From Bacillota bacterium (lineage in GTDB: Bacteria > Bacillota > UBA994): a DNA stretch of 45,121 nucleotides. Shown piece after piece: positions 1-8,348 of this stretch (positions are counted from its first letter, which is position 1; each line of letters opens with the position of its first letter). Location of the stretch: assembly GCA_009773495.1 (NCBI GenBank), contig WSXW01000021.1, forward strand, positions 1-45,121, read 5' to 3'. Made by a program: the position numbers and the translations under genes. Under the pieces are notes generated by a model. The model saw nothing but the letters and a program-made list of their open reading frames with translations, did no database searches and had not been told where the DNA came from.

Positions 1-1
1 A

Positions 2-388
2 CTTACTGGTGGAGCGGCAGCAGCATTTCTCGCGACTGGGAGTGCCGCAGCATCACTACCGACTGTCCTCGGGAGTTTTGGAGTCAAGGTTGGCGGGACA
101 ATCGTGATTGGGCAGACGATGGATAGAGTAAATGATGCTGCACAAAAGTATGGGGCTGAGGCCTATGGAGGACTGAATGGTTATAAGGCAATTGAACGTA
201 CGTTTGGAGGGGTCATTGCCCAGGCTATTGGACTCGTAGATAATGCCGCCTGGCTACTTAACAAGATGATGCTTAGCTACAGAGTAATTGATATCGGGCT
301 AGATCCGAAAAAGACATATGGATCTATTAGCTACTCAATGGAGAAGCTCCTATTGTTCCTCAGTCAGTACAACGACGTAGTACGATAA
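2..388 (+). CDS. Hypothetical protein, C-terminal part (gene open at the left edge)
   Basis: The reading frame is open from base 2, so the true start lies outside the window; an internal GTG at 104 is only the first start codon inside it. The N-terminal visible part is rich in Ala and Gly with a hydrophobic stretch (LTGGAAAAFLATGSAAAS), as in a membrane-associated or glycine-zipper segment. The C-terminal part is a mixed helical domain ending in DVVR. I do not recognise a family. The gene lies 19 bases before the next gene on the same strand, so the two are probably co-transcribed. A long protein with a variable C-terminal domain followed by a small neighbour is the layout of polymorphic toxins with immunity genes. 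That is an inference from layout only. Confidence 0.5.
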   Translation, partial: LTGGAAAAFLATGSAAASLPTVLGSFGVKVGGTIVIGQTMDRVNDAAQKYGAEAYGGLNGYKAIERTFGGVIAQAIGLVDNAAWLLNKMMLSYRVIDIGLDPKKTYGSISYSMEKLLLFLSQYNDVVR

Positions 389-407
389 TCATGAGAGGAG
401 TGTCGGC

Positions 408-881
408 GTGCTTTTAGTTGAGAGAGTTGCTGTGGCGTTGGATTTCTTGATAGAAATGGGCTATGATAGGACTATAGAAAAAATAAACCATGTGTTTCAC
501 AAATTGGTCTATTACAATGGGGCAATCAGAATTCTAGTTCCGGTTGAAGAAATGGATCAGTATTTTAGCTTTAGAATTGAGGTGACAAAGCTCGGGCAAC
601 GTTACATTATCAGCCCACAACCTGGTGGAGACGAGGAGCTGGGGAGATACGGAGACACCTGCGGCCTAATCTACAAGAGCGTCTTTGACTTCATGAACAA
701 CATTGATGAGAAGGAGTTTGTAACCAAAATTAGCGTTTTGTTTCCTAAAGTGCAGCCCCTCGTCCTATTTGGACGCAAGAAAGCAATGGTAGAGCTTGTG
801 GAGCTCCACAAGAGCTTGTTGGAAACAGCGCTGGCAAATATTACACCATGGCTTCAGCAGGCCGAAGAAGACTCCCCTTGA
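408..881 (+). CDS. Hypothetical 157-aa protein, possible immunity partner of the upstream gene
   Basis: It starts at GTG 408, preceded by GAGAGGAG at a good distance. The product is soluble and acidic-to-neutral, with no signal peptide or membrane segment. It reads as an alpha/beta fold: hydrophobic strands near residues 40-75 (IRILVPV, FRIEV, QRYIISP) and helices in the second half ending WLQQAEEDSP. No family is recognised. The short gap to the upstream gene and the hairpin after it suggest a two-gene unit. An immunity or chaperone role for the upstream protein is plausible from size and position, but nothing in the sequence proves it. Confidence 0.55.
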   Translation: MLLVERVAVALDFLIEMGYDRTIEKINHVFHKLVYYNGAIRILVPVEEMDQYFSFRIEVTKLGQRYIISPQPGGDEELGRYGDTCGLIYKSVFDFMNNIDEKEFVTKISVLFPKVQPLVLFGRKKAMVELVELHKSLLETALANITPWLQQAEEDSP

Positions 882-1014
882 GTAACCTAGGCTTCAATAT
901 TACCGAAAGGTTGAGAGGTTGACTCACTCAACTCGATTCATTGGTAAAAGGCTGTACGCAAGTGTGGTGACCCACTTGTTGCACGCCGGGGGCAGCATTG
1001 ATGAATAGCTCAAA

Positions 1015-1038
1015 GGCCATCCCTGCCTAGGGATGGCC
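1015..1038 (+). terminator. Probable intrinsic terminator of the leftmost gene pair
   Basis: A perfect 10-bp stem (GGCCATCCCT / AGGGATGGCC) closes a 4-base loop. The downstream T-rich stretch is weak (CCACTTTATT), so termination may be inefficient. Confidence 0.5.
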
Positions 1039-1388
1039 TCCACTTTATTCCTGAATAAGATAGATTACTCGGTTCTTCTTCGTCTGACAACCAGTGGTAA
1101 GCTTTATCCCTGAGGTCAGCCCTAAGTCCGTAGGCTAGAATGAACTGCGGGTTAGGAGGGTGACACTCAACCTGTCATCTTTAAACTGCATCCCCTGGCT
1201 GGACCGTGACCTCTTGAGCTACTTCGTACGTGCTTGTTACCACCTACGCCTACGACGCCGGCATTTGTGTTAAGAGGTGGAGAACGGAACAGCCAACCAA
1301 TACTGCCCCTCGACCATGCAGTGATGAATGAATTAGCCTAGTCCTCGGCCTTCCGTTTGTCCTTCATCTGGTCCACCTGCCTTCACTA

Positions 1389-1432
1389 GCCTAGCCCAAC
1401 TTTCGGCTAGAAAGGCGAAAGTTGGGCTAGGC
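1389..1432. repeat. Long perfect hairpin (17-bp stem, 10-base loop)
   Basis: The arm at 1389-1405 (core CTAGCCCAACTTTCG) is the exact reverse complement of 1416-1432. It has no T tract on either side. It sits just beyond the terminator of the ABC-transporter operon and could act as a 3' RNA-stabilising structure or be a remnant mobile-element end. Confidence 0.6.
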
Positions 1433-1440
1433 CATGAAAA

Positions 1441-1469
1441 GAAGCAATAGGGTACGTCCCCATTGCTTC
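1441..1469 (-). terminator. Intrinsic terminator of the nine-gene minus-strand operon
   Basis: Read on the minus strand, the stem GAAGCAAT / ATTGCTTC has inner GGG/CCC pairs and is followed by TTTTC. It lies 19 bases after the stop codon at 1488. The core CAATAGGGTACGTCCCCATTG recurs with one change at 11353-11385, so it is also a dispersed repeat. Confidence 0.7.
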
Positions 1470-1487
1470 TTGCTTCATTGCTTCTGG

Positions 1488-2522
1488 TTAGGGCGACTCC
1501 TCGGCTAGTGGATAGACATTGACGCCACTAGGCGCGACAGCTACGGAGACCGTCTCCCCAACCAAAAAATCACTCGTTACTGAAGTAACCTTAAAGGACA
1601 GGTGGGGACCCATTGCTACAGTGTAATAGGTCAATTTTCCCGCGAACTTTCGCGCCGTAACAGTTCCCGAGAAACCCGTTCCAGCCCGTCCTAAGCTGAT
1701 CTGATCGCCTTGAAACATGCCCAACGCCGCGTCGGTGTCTGGCTCATTTACGGGCATAACACCTAATTCACAGACGAACTTGCCGGATATCACTTTGCCG
1801 GGCACGTAGTTGGCGTCTCCCATAAAGTCAGCGACTTTTTTGGTTGCGGGCTTGCGATATATAATTTCGGGGGGAGCGACCTGCTCAAGCCTGTTGTCCA
1901 AGATCACCGCCACCCGCTCTGACATCATAAACGCTTCCTCTTTGTCGTGAGTGACCAGAACACAAGTAAACTTGAGCTTTTTCTGCAATGCGGCAACAAA
2001 TTCACGCATGCCGAGCCTGAGACTGGTGTCCAGATTGGAAAATGGCTCGTCTAAGAGCAGTACCCCGGGTTCCACAACGCAAGCGCGGGCGAGCGCTACG
2101 CGCTGTTTTTCGCCCCCAGACAGCTCAGCGGGCAAGCTACTTTCTCTGCCCGACAATTGGACGAGTTGCAGAATATTTTTCACCTTCGTTAAGATTTGCT
2201 GACGCTCTTCACCCCGCGCACGCAACCCAAACGCCACGTTTTGCCCAACCGTCATATGAGGGAAGAGGCCATAGTCCTGAAAAACGATAATGGCTTTTCT
2301 CTTTTGAGCGGGGGCGTCGGTATAGTCGACTTCATTGAAGAACACCCGGCCAGACGTTGGCTGCTCTAGTCCGGCTACAATCTTGAGCAATGTCGTCTTG
2401 CCGCTGCCGGACGGGCCGAGGAGAGCCAGCATTTCCCCGTCATGTATCTCGAGCGCTATGTTGCTCAGCGTTTCTTTCGCACCGAATTTCTTACAGACAT
2501 CTACGAGTTTTATGTTAGCCAC
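1488..2522 (-). CDS. ABC transporter ATP-binding protein (YnjD/PotA/FbpC type)
   Basis: This is the cytoplasmic ATPase that powers the importer encoded by the next three genes. Walker A is GPSGSGKT at residues 36-43, the Q-loop is VFQDYG, the ABC signature is LSGGEKQ at 134-140, and Walker B is VLLLDEP near 154-160, followed by the switch His in VTHDKEEA. Residues from about 235 form a TOBE-like C-terminal domain, usual for the spermidine/iron/molybdate importer class. The length of 344 residues fits that class. It is the last gene of the operon, 28 bases after the second permease and just before a terminator. In E. coli the matching gene would be ynjD. The substrate cannot be read from the sequence. 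Confidence 0.9.
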   Translation of the reverse strand: MANIKLVDVCKKFGAKETLSNIALEIHDGEMLALLGPSGSGKTTLLKIVAGLEQPTSGRVFFNEVDYTDAPAQKRKAIIVFQDYGLFPHMTVGQNVAFGLRARGEERQQILTKVKNILQLVQLSGRESSLPAELSGGEKQRVALARACVVEPGVLLLDEPFSNLDTSLRLGMREFVAALQKKLKFTCVLVTHDKEEAFMMSERVAVILDNRLEQVAPPEIIYRKPATKKVADFMGDANYVPGKVISGKFVCELGVMPVNEPDTDAALGMFQGDQISLGRAGTGFSGTVTARKFAGKLTYYTVAMGPHLSFKVTSVTSDFLVGETVSVAVAPSGVNVYPLAEESP

Positions 2523-2550
2523 GCCAATACCTCGATTTCATCTCAGTCTC

Positions 2551-3357
2551 TCAGGGTTGCAGTAGATAAGTCGATTTATAGAACTTCTTGACCGCGCCCT
2601 GCGTTATGGCTAGCGCACCGAGTGTCGTCATGATGAAAAGCCAGCTGTAAACTGCGGCCACCTGAATTTCGCCACTCTGTAGATGGGGCACAAAAAGCAG
2701 TGGTATAGTCAAAATTCTGCCGCCGCCGATGAGAAATGTCGTGATGTATTGCGTAAACGAGACAATAAAGCTCATCGTAGCGGCGGAAAGTAGCCCAGGC
2801 ATAATGAGCGGTATAGTCACGTTCCGGAGCACCATAAGTTGCGAAGCGCCAAGCATCTTAGCCTGCACTTCGTGTCGCTCGCCCAACAACTCAAATACAT
2901 TAGTCAGCACTCTTATCGCGTAGGGCAAGGTGAAAACGGTGTGGATAATGACCACACCCAAAATGCTCCCCGTGAGACCAAGTCTGATCATGGAAAAATG
3001 CATACCCATGGTGACTGTGATGCTCGGCACCATCAGCGGCATGAGGGCGAGCAATTTAACTGTCGCGCGACCGCGAAACCGGTACAAGCCTAATGCCTTC
3101 GCTGCCGGCACAGCAATGAGGAGAGTCAGCAAGGTAGTTAAGACGGCGATCAGCACGCTGTTCCCCAACGCCTCAGCGGTTTGCCTGTTAGGCGCGAAGA
3201 CTGTTGCGATGTAGCGCCAACTTAGCACGCTCGGACTCAGGCGTGGGTAGGGCCAAGCCGCAGTAACGGTAAGAACTAACAAAGACAGCAGTGGGGCGAC
3301 ACTTGCCGCAAGGAATGAGTAGAAGATAAGTGCGCTAAGTCGTCCGCCTTTGGTCAT
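2551..3357 (-). CDS. ABC transporter permease, second subunit
   Basis: An inner-membrane permease with about six hydrophobic segments. The BPD_transp_1 'EAA' loop is visible as ...AKMLGASQLMVLRNVTIPLIMPG near residues 160-182. I chose ATG 3357 (MTKGGRLSALIF) because the upstream permease stops at 3359, leaving one base between them, and because the longer frame starts inside that gene with a non-membrane, His/Trp-rich sequence. This gives 268 residues. With the upstream permease it makes the two halves of the channel. In E. coli YnjC both halves are one polypeptide, so here the function is split between two genes. Confidence 0.88.
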   Translation of the reverse strand: MTKGGRLSALIFYSFLAASVAPLLSLLVLTVTAAWPYPRLSPSVLSWRYIATVFAPNRQTAEALGNSVLIAVLTTLLTLLIAVPAAKALGLYRFRGRATVKLLALMPLMVPSITVTMGMHFSMIRLGLTGSILGVVIIHTVFTLPYAIRVLTNVFELLGERHEVQAKMLGASQLMVLRNVTIPLIMPGLLSAATMSFIVSFTQYITTFLIGGGRILTIPLLFVPHLQSGEIQVAAVYSWLFIMTTLGALAITQGAVKKFYKSTYLLQP

Positions 3358-3358
3358 C

Positions 3359-4234
3359 TTAAATGTCACCGCCGTTTCCCATGCGCTGTCTGAGGTGTGC
3401 GGCGTGGCTGTATGCCACCACCAAGCCAATAGAAATGACCGTGATCATGACGTTGACCACCATCGCCTGCGCTCGGTAGGTTAAATCAACATTCGTATAG
3501 TAGACATACGCTTTGACCGGCAGCATATTCCACGCGGGTGAACCGAGCAGAAAAGGCACTTCAAATGCGCCAAACGAAAAGGTGAACGTCATTAGAAAGA
3601 CAGACAGAATCGTGGGTCGAAGTAATGGAAGGAAAACCTGGGAGATCAGCATGGCTCTGCTGGCTCCCAGGTTATAGGCGACCTCGGCGAAACTCTTGCT
3701 GATACTGCCGAGCGTGCCGAAGACGATCATGGACACAAAAGGAATCTGTTTGTAAAGATAGACCAAAATCACGCCAACGGCCCCTGGGTCAAATACTAGC
3801 AAAGGGAAATCGTTCGCCTCCGCGACAAGCCGCAGCCTCCACGCTAGGCGCGAGAACAAGCCGGTCTGAGAAAAAAGGTGAAACACTAGAATCACGACGA
3901 CTAGGTGCGGCACGACTAGGGGCAATTGGTAGAAGAACTTTGGCCACTTCGATTCGCGTTTCAAACCTAACATAGCGAAGGCCCCTACTATGCCCAATAA
4001 ATTAGATACTACAGTGGCCACTAAGGCAACATAGACCGTGTAGAGGAGGGAGATGAAAAAGCTTGTCTCGCCCAACACTTCTCTGTAATAGCGCAAAGTC
4101 AGCCTACTTTCTAGTGCACCGGGCACCGCCCCGAAGCTCTGCAAAAGGCCGTTACCAAGCCCAAAATAGAAGGTTGCTCCCAAGAAGACGAGTAAAGGGG
4201 CTACAAGGATATATGGCTTGAATCTTCTGTACAC
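3359..4234 (-). CDS. ABC transporter permease, first subunit
   Basis: A membrane protein with about six hydrophobic segments beginning YILVAPLLVFLGATFYFG. The EAA-like loop is ...AYNLGASRAMLISQVFLPLLRP. The frame can begin at TTG 4273, but that overlaps the upstream binding-protein gene and adds a Cys-rich non-membrane leader. GTG 4234 (VYRRFKPYILVAP), one base after the TAA of the upstream gene, matches the one-base spacing seen at other junctions of this operon. There is no strong ribosome binding site directly upstream, so translational coupling is likely. The product is about 291 residues. Confidence 0.85.
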   Translation of the reverse strand: MYRRFKPYILVAPLLVFLGATFYFGLGNGLLQSFGAVPGALESRLTLRYYREVLGETSFFISLLYTVYVALVATVVSNLLGIVGAFAMLGLKRESKWPKFFYQLPLVVPHLVVVILVFHLFSQTGLFSRLAWRLRLVAEANDFPLLVFDPGAVGVILVYLYKQIPFVSMIVFGTLGSISKSFAEVAYNLGASRAMLISQVFLPLLRPTILSVFLMTFTFSFGAFEVPFLLGSPAWNMLPVKAYVYYTNVDLTYRAQAMVVNVMITVISIGLVVAYSHAAHLRQRMGNGGDI

Positions 4235-4235
4235 T

Positions 4236-5456
4236 TTAACGCAACAACACTCTCTCGCGCCACAGCTCTTCAATAATAGCGACTTTCCGCGCGTGAACTT
4301 CCGGCAAACGCCTTCTTAAGAGTTCGTCTATGGGCAGGACTCCTCGGCCGATGTCTACGCCCTGCAATACGCTGCGTTCCTCTGCCGAAAGCCTGTTAAT
4401 GTCAAGCACTGGCAGGTCTCCCCAGTTATTGACGTCGAGCTTCGCGGTCTGCATCGCCACGCTGGTGAGATGGTGAATTAGGGCTAAGGCTGCGTCCTTG
4501 TTGGGAGAGTTAAAGGGAATGGCGACATAATGAGTGTTGCCGATGTTGCCTTCCGCGAAGACAAAAGTCTGCGTCGTCGCCGGAACCTCATTTTTCGCGA
4601 TTAGCTGTGCCGCTTGCAGCGGGGTATAACTCATCGCCCATAGAATCTGCCCTTCGGCGAACATTCTGTCTAAGGAAGCTACATCAGGCGGATAGGTTCG
4701 CCCCGCCTCCCAAAGATAAGGTTCCAGCTCATTTAAAAAATCTAGCGCTGGCTTGATGATGTCATAAATCGCATCCTTATCCGCCGCGACGTTGTTAATG
4801 GCATCAAAGCCCACGATTTCATAGATAATGTTTCTCACAAAGGCACTGCCCGTAAAATCCGGAGGTGCAGGATAGGTGAACCGGCCCGGATTAGCGCGAG
4901 CCAGCGCCAGTAGTTCCTCGGCACTCGCGGGGAAGGTCGCCAAACGCGCGCTGTCGGCCATGAAAACTAGTTGAGCGCGTCCTAAGGGAGCAGACATGCC
5001 CCCGATGGCTACGCCAAAGTCATACTTAGTGTCGGAAGCGGCCGGGTCGATCAGGCGGGTGAAGTTCTCGACTCTGTCGGCAAATGGACCGTAGAGCAAG
5101 CCTTGCTGTTTTGCTGTATAGAAGTTTTCGCCATTTATCCAGATGACGTCAATGTCACCTTTCACATCCCCCGCTTGCTTTTCAGCCGTGAGCTTGTTAA
5201 GGATTTGGTCTATATTCATGGGAACACGGCGCAGTGTCACTCCGTACTCAGCTAAAAGAGAAGGCGCAACTATATCGTCAAACCAACTATTGACGGCGCT
5301 GCTACCACCCCACCCGTAAAAAGTGACCGTCTTGCCCCGCGCCGCTTGTAGCGCGTCGGCAAAGTTGTCAGAGGCCACAGTAGCGGTCGGCCTCGCACAT
5401 GCAGCTGAAAGCACGACAATCATCAGCAAGGATATCCCTAAGAAGACCCTCTTCAT
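4236..5456 (-). CDS. ABC transporter substrate-binding lipoprotein (YnjB-like)
   Basis: An extracellular solute-binding lipoprotein of 406 residues. The N-terminus is a lipoprotein signal peptide with lipobox LSAAC around residues 16-20. The mature part begins with the extracellular solute-binding pattern (KTVTFYGWGGSSAVNSWFDD), followed by DIDVIWINGENFYTAKQQGLLYGPF. This layout is typical of the COG4134/YnjB family, which is distinct from the iron-binding FbpA proteins. It precedes the two permeases and the ATPase in the usual importer order. The substrate of YnjB proteins is not established, so none is assigned. The neighbours (rhodanese, Fe-S oxidoreductases) suggest sulfur, selenium or metal chemistry, which is inference. 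Confidence 0.88.
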   Translation of the reverse strand: MKRVFLGISLLMIVVLSAACARPTATVASDNFADALQAARGKTVTFYGWGGSSAVNSWFDDIVAPSLLAEYGVTLRRVPMNIDQILNKLTAEKQAGDVKGDIDVIWINGENFYTAKQQGLLYGPFADRVENFTRLIDPAASDTKYDFGVAIGGMSAPLGRAQLVFMADSARLATFPASAEELLALARANPGRFTYPAPPDFTGSAFVRNIIYEIVGFDAINNVAADKDAIYDIIKPALDFLNELEPYLWEAGRTYPPDVASLDRMFAEGQILWAMSYTPLQAAQLIAKNEVPATTQTFVFAEGNIGNTHYVAIPFNSPNKDAALALIHHLTSVAMQTAKLDVNNWGDLPVLDINRLSAEERSVLQGVDIGRGVLPIDELLRRRLPEVHARKVAIIEELWRERVLLR

Positions 5457-5499
5457 TCAATTGCTCCCCCCGTAATTTCTAGGATTATGGTCTGCAGAC

Positions 5500-6084
5500 T
5501 CACTTGAGGATTTTCACTGCCTCGGCAAACCGCTGCCCCGCGGTGAACAGTATGAGTACCGCAAAGGCTACAAGCACCGAAACACGCCATGCGGGCAGAG
5601 CTATCGCCAAACTGATCATGATGAACCCTTCCGTCCTTTCTACGAGGCCGGGCTGGTAGTAGAACGACTTCACACCTGTCTTCTCCGCTACTGCTCCGAC
5701 TGTCAAAAAAACGGTCATGGACAAAATGATGCTCGCAAAAACTAAGGCCGTAAAAATGGCTAAGCCAGGAGCTGCAAGTGTTACGGCAAGTAGCGCCATA
5801 ATTTCAACGACACGATCAAAGACAATATCCAAAAGTGTGCCGAGTGCGCTCGACTGACCAGTGAGGCGGGCAATGGAACCGTCTAGAACGTCGAAAAGGC
5901 CAGAAAGCCAGAGCAGTAAGATTCCAAGCAGTAGATGCCCAGCCCAGACCGCCCAAGCTGCTGCTACGCCCAACGCGAGAGCGGCAAGCGTCGCAGCAAA
6001 CGGTGTCACACCACAACGCATACAAAGCTGCGCTAAGCGGTCAAAAAAGGGTTGTACCCATTGCCTAGACCTACTGTCTAGCAT
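5500..6084 (-). CDS. CDP-alcohol phosphatidyltransferase family protein (YnjF-like)
   Basis: An integral membrane enzyme family that moves a phospho-alcohol from a CDP-linked lipid to an acceptor alcohol. The complete signature D-G-x2-A-R-x8-G-x3-D-x3-D is present (DGSIARLTGQSSALG then TLLDIVFD). Several hydrophobic helices follow. ATG 6084 (MLDSRSRQW) is preferred over the GTG at 6096 because the GTG falls inside the GGAGGTG ribosome binding site. At about 194 residues it is close to E. coli YnjF (about 200). It lies between the rhodanese and the binding protein, the same company YnjF keeps in E. coli. The acceptor substrate is unknown. Confidence 0.85.
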   Translation of the reverse strand: MLDSRSRQWVQPFFDRLAQLCMRCGVTPFAATLAALALGVAAAWAVWAGHLLLGILLLWLSGLFDVLDGSIARLTGQSSALGTLLDIVFDRVVEIMALLAVTLAAPGLAIFTALVFASIILSMTVFLTVGAVAEKTGVKSFYYQPGLVERTEGFIMISLAIALPAWRVSVLVAFAVLILFTAGQRFAEAVKILK

Positions 6085-6115
6085 ACCTGGCCGCACCTCC
6101 AGTGAATTTTTTCGA

Positions 6116-7555
6116 CTACTTGATTTCGCCTCTGTTATCAGCCCACAATTCGGTAAGCGCCTGCACTTGCTGCCTTAAGGCGGTCGGGACTTGTCCCACG
6201 CTTACCTCAGAGGCTACAAACGACCATTCGATCCAGGAACCGTCGTAATTAAAGACATTTTCATGACCCAAGACTTCTGCGAGCACCATGTAAGTGTGAG
6301 CAGACCTTACGCCAGACTGACACAAAACGATAGCCCTTCTACCCTGAATCGTGTCCCGAAAAATGGCGGCCAGTTCGTCTCTAGACTTCAGAGTCAGATC
6401 GGCTGCATTGGCATTTACCCACTCAATGTGTACGCTGCCTATCAACCTTCCCGTACCGAAAGCGCCGCGCGAAGAGGCAGTAGACCGGCCAGCGTACTCC
6501 GCGGCACTCCGTGTATCGATGACGACCCACTCGCGGGGGTTGTAGAGAGCATGCACCACCATTGCCAAATCGGCATTGTTAACAGCGACGTTATAGTTAG
6601 GAGACTGATAGGCGGTAAGTAGCGGCTGTTCAGCTAAGCGAGCGAACCTTCCGGTCGGGAAGCGGGCCGCCTGCCAAGCGTTTAGACCACCGTCAAGATA
6701 GCGAACATCTCTATGGCCAAGGTGCCTGATCTGCCACATGAAGCGTGCGGCGTCGTGGTGGGCATCTGCAGCATAGACGACGATCATCGACGCAGGTGTC
6801 GCCCCGGCACGTGACAGTAAGTCTTCCACGACTTGACGCGAACGCGTCATGCCGCTCACCGTCGGGGAAACGGCAAGGGGTGAATCCGTACCTGAGTAAT
6901 CTGGACGCCAGACCGAAAACGAACCTTCGATGGGGGATCTAGCGGCATTGAGTGGCAAGAGAGCAGATGTCGGGTTCAATACACCGATCACGACGACATC
7001 TCTCTCGCCACGGTCCATGAGCATTTTCAATTCTGCCGGACTTATGAAAGCGTCTTGATTGGCAAAACGCGACAACTTATGGCTCTGGGCATCGCCCTCT
7101 ATTCTCACCCTGCGTAAGGAGACCTGTCGGATTACGTTAACCGTCTGCGTGGACTCGTCCCAGGTAACATCTGCCCCGAGGTTCTCGGCGACGAAGCGCA
7201 GCGGAACCAGCGTACGCCCGTTGAGGATAAGGGGAGCTACGTCTAGGTTGACATTTTGTCCGCGTACGACGGCAACATTACGCCCTATAACTAATGATAT
7301 AGTCGTGTCTCCTCTTTGTCCTGTCACGGTGTTGGTAGCTTCTACCCAGTTGACGCTTACCCCAAAGGCCTCGAACAAGGCTCGGAAGGGAACAAGGACT
7401 CGCCCTGCTCGGATAATGGGAGCGACCTCTAGCACCATCGGCTGTCTATCAATGAGAACGCGGATTGCGGATGCTTCAGTCAAGGTGGGTTGATAAGCGA
7501 ACAGACTAGAGATACCAAGCGCCAAGACCATGACCCATGTGAGTAGTTTTTTCAA
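6116..7555 (-). CDS. Secreted multi-domain rhodanese (YnjE-like) with N-terminal stalk domains
   Basis: A predicted exported sulfurtransferase. TTG 7555 is chosen because AAGGAGGAG lies just upstream and the product then begins with a clean signal peptide (KKLLTWVMVLALGISSLFAY); the ATG at 7582 would place the ribosome binding site inside the coding sequence. After the signal come two copper-amine-oxidase-N-like repeats (RVLVPFRALFEAFGV, RTLVPLRFVAENLGA), roughly residues 30-140. Two or three rhodanese modules follow. The first lacks a catalytic Cys at the expected loop (VVYAADAHHDAAR). The last has the active loop CQSGVRSA with Cys at about residue 412 from the TTG. E. coli YnjE is also a multi-domain rhodanese in a similar cluster. 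The stalk repeats suggest wall or surface display. Confidence 0.87.
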   Translation of the reverse strand: MKKLLTWVMVLALGISSLFAYQPTLTEASAIRVLIDRQPMVLEVAPIIRAGRVLVPFRALFEAFGVSVNWVEATNTVTGQRGDTTISLVIGRNVAVVRGQNVNLDVAPLILNGRTLVPLRFVAENLGADVTWDESTQTVNVIRQVSLRRVRIEGDAQSHKLSRFANQDAFISPAELKMLMDRGERDVVVIGVLNPTSALLPLNAARSPIEGSFSVWRPDYSGTDSPLAVSPTVSGMTRSRQVVEDLLSRAGATPASMIVVYAADAHHDAARFMWQIRHLGHRDVRYLDGGLNAWQAARFPTGRFARLAEQPLLTAYQSPNYNVAVNNADLAMVVHALYNPREWVVIDTRSAAEYAGRSTASSRGAFGTGRLIGSVHIEWVNANAADLTLKSRDELAAIFRDTIQGRRAIVLCQSGVRSAHTYMVLAEVLGHENVFNYDGSWIEWSFVASEVSVGQVPTALRQQVQALTELWADNRGEIK

Positions 7556-7585
7556 TTTTTTCTCCTCCTTAGATTGGGGCATTTT

Positions 7586-8275
7586 CTATTTTCCGATTTG
7601 AATCCCCTTCTTCGTGGCGATGTACTTCGGTATAAGCGACACGCCAAACAAGATGAACCCAGCGACTGCGAATTGCACCAAGATGTTAACACTCAGTCCG
7701 TGAGTGACAATCTCACCCGCCATGTAAGCGTATATGAAAGCGCCGGGAGCCATGGTGATCAACGATACTAGGGCAAAGGTGGAGAGCTTCATGGGGGTAA
7801 CGCCATAGGCGTAGTTCTGGATATTGTAGGGGAACACCGGCACCAATCTAGTTAAAATGAGAAAGCTCGTGCCGTTTTCTTTGACCCCGTTCTCAATTTT
7901 CTTGAAAATAGGGTTCTGCCCAAATTTGGCCACGATTGTCTCGCGGGCTGCATATTTGGCAATCAAAAAAGCAACAGAAGCGCCAATGGTGGCTGAAACT
8001 AGGGCCAAGATTCCCCCAACTACTGAGCCGAAGGTGATGCCGGCTACAATGGTTACTGCGGAGGCAGGCAACATAAACACCGCCACAAGAACATAGAGCA
8101 CCACATACGCGATGTAGCCAATTGCTCCTAGCCCTTGAAACCATGCGCGCAGGCCATCGACATCGCGCAGCCTATCAATGAGACCAAAGCGCCCTGCTAA
8201 GAAGACGACTGCACTCAAAACAACTAGCGCGACGATTATGCGAACTACGCTACTCTGTTGTTTTTTTGCTTCCAC
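7586..8275 (-). CDS. TVP38/TMEM64 (DedA-like) membrane protein, YdjX/YdjZ type
   Basis: A 229-residue polytopic membrane protein. It has the SNARE-associated/VTT domain pattern: an N-terminal helix, then GYIAYVVLYVLVAVFMLPASAVTIVAG, the GxxxG-rich segment FGSVVGGILALVSATIGASVAFLIAKY, and the amphipathic FLILTRLVPVFPYNIQNYAYG loop typical of TVP38 proteins. It starts at GTG 8275 after GAAGGTG. In E. coli, ydjX and ydjZ of the same family precede ynjA-F. The biochemical role is unknown; related DedA and VTT proteins are linked to lipid scrambling or flipping. Confidence 0.88.
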   Translation of the reverse strand: MEAKKQQSSVVRIIVALVVLSAVVFLAGRFGLIDRLRDVDGLRAWFQGLGAIGYIAYVVLYVLVAVFMLPASAVTIVAGITFGSVVGGILALVSATIGASVAFLIAKYAARETIVAKFGQNPIFKKIENGVKENGTSFLILTRLVPVFPYNIQNYAYGVTPMKLSTFALVSLITMAPGAFIYAYMAGEIVTHGLSVNILVQFAVAGFILFGVSLIPKYIATKKGIQIGK

Positions 8276-8348
8276 GTGTTAACACACCTTCTTTCTTGAT
8301 GCTCGCACTTGGTTGCACCTAAAACGAGTCATCTGTAATTTTTCCCTG

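Larger units (their letters stand above)
882..1487. other. Gene-poor stretch with coding-like debris
   Basis: No complete gene is supported here. Short coding-like pieces remain. On the plus strand, 919-1008 encodes about 29 residues ending HAGGSIDE. On the minus strand, roughly 1190 down to 1011 has an open frame with a protein-like composition (PNPQFILAYGLRADLRDK, then KAYHWLSDEEE), interrupted upstream by stops. A 17-bp perfect stem lies at 1389-1405/1416-1432, next to the terminator of the following operon. The region looks like eroded genes or mobile DNA. Confidence 0.4.
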
